From: Pseudomonas maioricensis
GTDB lineage: Bacteria; Pseudomonadota; Gammaproteobacteria; Pseudomonadales; Pseudomonadaceae
Length of the DNA stretch: 42,630 bases
Reading direction: 5' to 3'
NCBI RefSeq assembly: GCF_022790535.1
Contig: NZ_LOHG01000030.1
Location: forward strand, 1 to 42,630
Both the position numbers and the translations under genes were made by a program. Numbering within the stretch: position 1 is the stretch's first letter; each line of letters opens with the position of its first letter. This document shows, one piece after another, positions 41,611 to 42,630 of the stretch. Below the pieces are notes generated by a model. That model was not told the DNA's origin. It was given only the letters and a program-made list of their open reading frames with translations, and searched no databases.

Positions 41611-42557
41611 GCAACGTCGCGCAGGCTCGTCAGATCGCCGAAGACGCCGCTGGCTTTCTGGTCTTGCTGGAGTCCGGCAGCGCCAGTGCCGAAGACCGGG
41701 CGCGCCTGCAACGTTGGCGTGAGCAGTCAACCCATCACGAGCAGACCTGGCAAAAAGCCCAGGGCCTCCGTCAGCGTTTTTCCAGTCTGCCGCCAGAGCT
41801 GGCCATGGCCAGCCTGGATCGTCCTGACCGGGGCCGACGCTCGGTGATGAAGCGCGCTTTGATTGTCGCGGCTTTGCTGCCTGCGGGCTGGTTACTGGCC
41901 CAGCAAACACCGGTCGCCGCACTGCGTGCGGATTTGCGTACCGCCTCTGGAGGGCGCCGGGACTTACGCCTGCCGGATGGCAGCCTGCTGCAACTCGACA
42001 CCGCCACCGCGCTGAATATGGACCTTGAGCAGGGCAGGCGTTCGCTGTCGCTGATTGAGGGCGAGATGGCGCTGAACATGGCCAGCAATGTTCCCGCGAT
42101 GACCATCAATACGCAGCAGGGGAAGGTGTTGGCAGACGGTGCCGAGCTGTGCGTGCGCCAGTATGGACAGAGCTGCAAGGTTTCGGTGTGGCGTGGCTTG
42201 GTGCAGCTCATTCCGCAGCAAGGCCCGTCCATGCAGCTAAAGGCGGGCCAGCGCGCCACCATGAGCGCCGAATCGATTACTTCTGTGCAGCCTTTTGATA
42301 CCCTTCAGCCGGGTTGGCGCCAGGGTGTGCTGAGCGTTGAAAATCAGCCGCTGGGGCGCTTTCTGGAGGACCTAAGCCGTTATCGTCCGGGCATTCTGCG
42401 TTGGGAGCCCGCGTTGGAATCGCTGAAGGTCACCGGCACTTTCCGCCTTGATGATACTGACAAGATTCTGTTTCTGCTCGCCGCCAGCTTGCCAGTGCAG
42501 GTGCAGACCCGAACGCGCTACTGGGTGACGCTGACTGCGCGCGGAGCTGCTGCCTGA
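41607..42557 (+). CDS. FecR-family sigma regulator
   Basis: A 316-residue cytoplasmic-membrane anti-sigma/signal transducer. The cytoplasmic N-terminus (residues 1-80) has the AGFLVLLESG and WREQSTHHEQTWQKA motifs that hold the sigma factor. One transmembrane helix follows at about 84-99 (LIVAALLPAGWLLAQ). The periplasmic FecR domain (DLRLPDGSLLQLDTATALN, SLIEGEMALNM) and a C-terminal STN-like part (about 240-300, VENQPLGRFLEDLSRY) receive the signal from the receptor. It overlaps the sigma gene by four bases. Confidence 0.93.
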   Translation: MSNVAQARQIAEDAAGFLVLLESGSASAEDRARLQRWREQSTHHEQTWQKAQGLRQRFSSLPPELAMASLDRPDRGRRSVMKRALIVAALLPAGWLLAQQTPVAALRADLRTASGGRRDLRLPDGSLLQLDTATALNMDLEQGRRSLSLIEGEMALNMASNVPAMTINTQQGKVLADGAELCVRQYGQSCKVSVWRGLVQLIPQQGPSMQLKAGQRATMSAESITSVQPFDTLQPGWRQGVLSVENQPLGRFLEDLSRYRPGILRWEPALESLKVTGTFRLDDTDKILFLLAASLPVQVQTRTRYWVTLTARGAAA

Positions 42558-42630
42558 ATTTGACCCCAATCGAGAGCAAGCTGACTCTCATCAAACGACA
42601 TGCAGCCTACTGGATTGAAATGCGTTTTCT
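42558..42630. other. Gap after fecR, cut by the window end
   Basis: The last 73 bases hold no start of a gene. GAGAG/CTCTC words (42572-42590) could form a weak hairpin. GAAATGCGTTTTCT at the very end may lie in the control region of a TonB receptor gene, but this is a guess. Confidence 0.3.

Overview
The window looks like a chromosomal segment of a Pseudomonas of the fluorescens/syringae lineage. It is moderately GC-rich, close-packed with genes, and its gaps hold REP-type palindromes with ends such as TGTAGGAGC or TGTGGGAGC and GCTTGCCCGCGAT or GAAGGCTGCGAT cores. The protein families (AraFGH, PolB, TopB, PpnN, an ECF sigma/FecR pair, AraC- and LysR-type regulators) agree. I saw no rRNA, tRNA, insertion sequence, prophage or CRISPR array.

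Layout. (1) 44-9387, minus strand: a CBS-domain protein, then a complete accessory chemotaxis operon, transcribed receptor-like protein, cheY, STAS, cheA, receptor, cheW, cheR, cheD, cheB. A near-consensus FliA (sigma-28) promoter lies 46 bp upstream of its first gene. (2) 9887-12151: a LysR regulator divergent from an acetylornithine-type aminotransferase, bracketed by two copies of one palindrome. (3) 12267-20080: PpnN nucleosidase, topoisomerase III, an SMR exporter, a DUF4174 exported protein, a GlxA-type regulator, a short AraC protein, a GNAT enzyme and a RidA protein. (4) 20262-25364: DNA polymerase II, a Sir2 deacetylase, a LysE exporter and a PhzF-like protein. (5) 25725-30082: alpha-ketoglutarate semialdehyde dehydrogenase, a small XRE regulator, and a two-gene putative DNA-repair operon (radical SAM protein plus DUF4130 protein) behind a perfect LexA box. 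(6) 30284-33367: a decayed LysR remnant, then a zinc-type ABC importer operon with Zur-like operators and an unannotated 43-residue membrane ORF. (7) 33553-40708: periplasmic aldose 1-epimerase, FadR-type regulator, SMP-30 lactonase and the AraFGH importer. (8) 41043-42557: a Fur-box-controlled ECF sigma factor and FecR; the TonB receptor would lie beyond the window.

How the genes may work together. The chemotaxis operon has no cheZ, but its first protein carries a CheZ-like D-x-x-x-Q segment behind its receptor signalling hairpin. Its transmembrane receptor ends in a CheR/CheB docking-type pentapeptide. The sugar genes fit oxidative arabinose use: import (AraFGH), anomer interconversion (GalM), lactone hydrolysis (SMP-30), and the last step, KGSA to alpha-ketoglutarate, by the dehydrogenase about 8 kb away. 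The sugar dehydrogenase and the two dehydratases are not here. The most novel signal is the SOS-type control of the radical SAM/DUF4130 pair, whose biochemistry is unknown to me.
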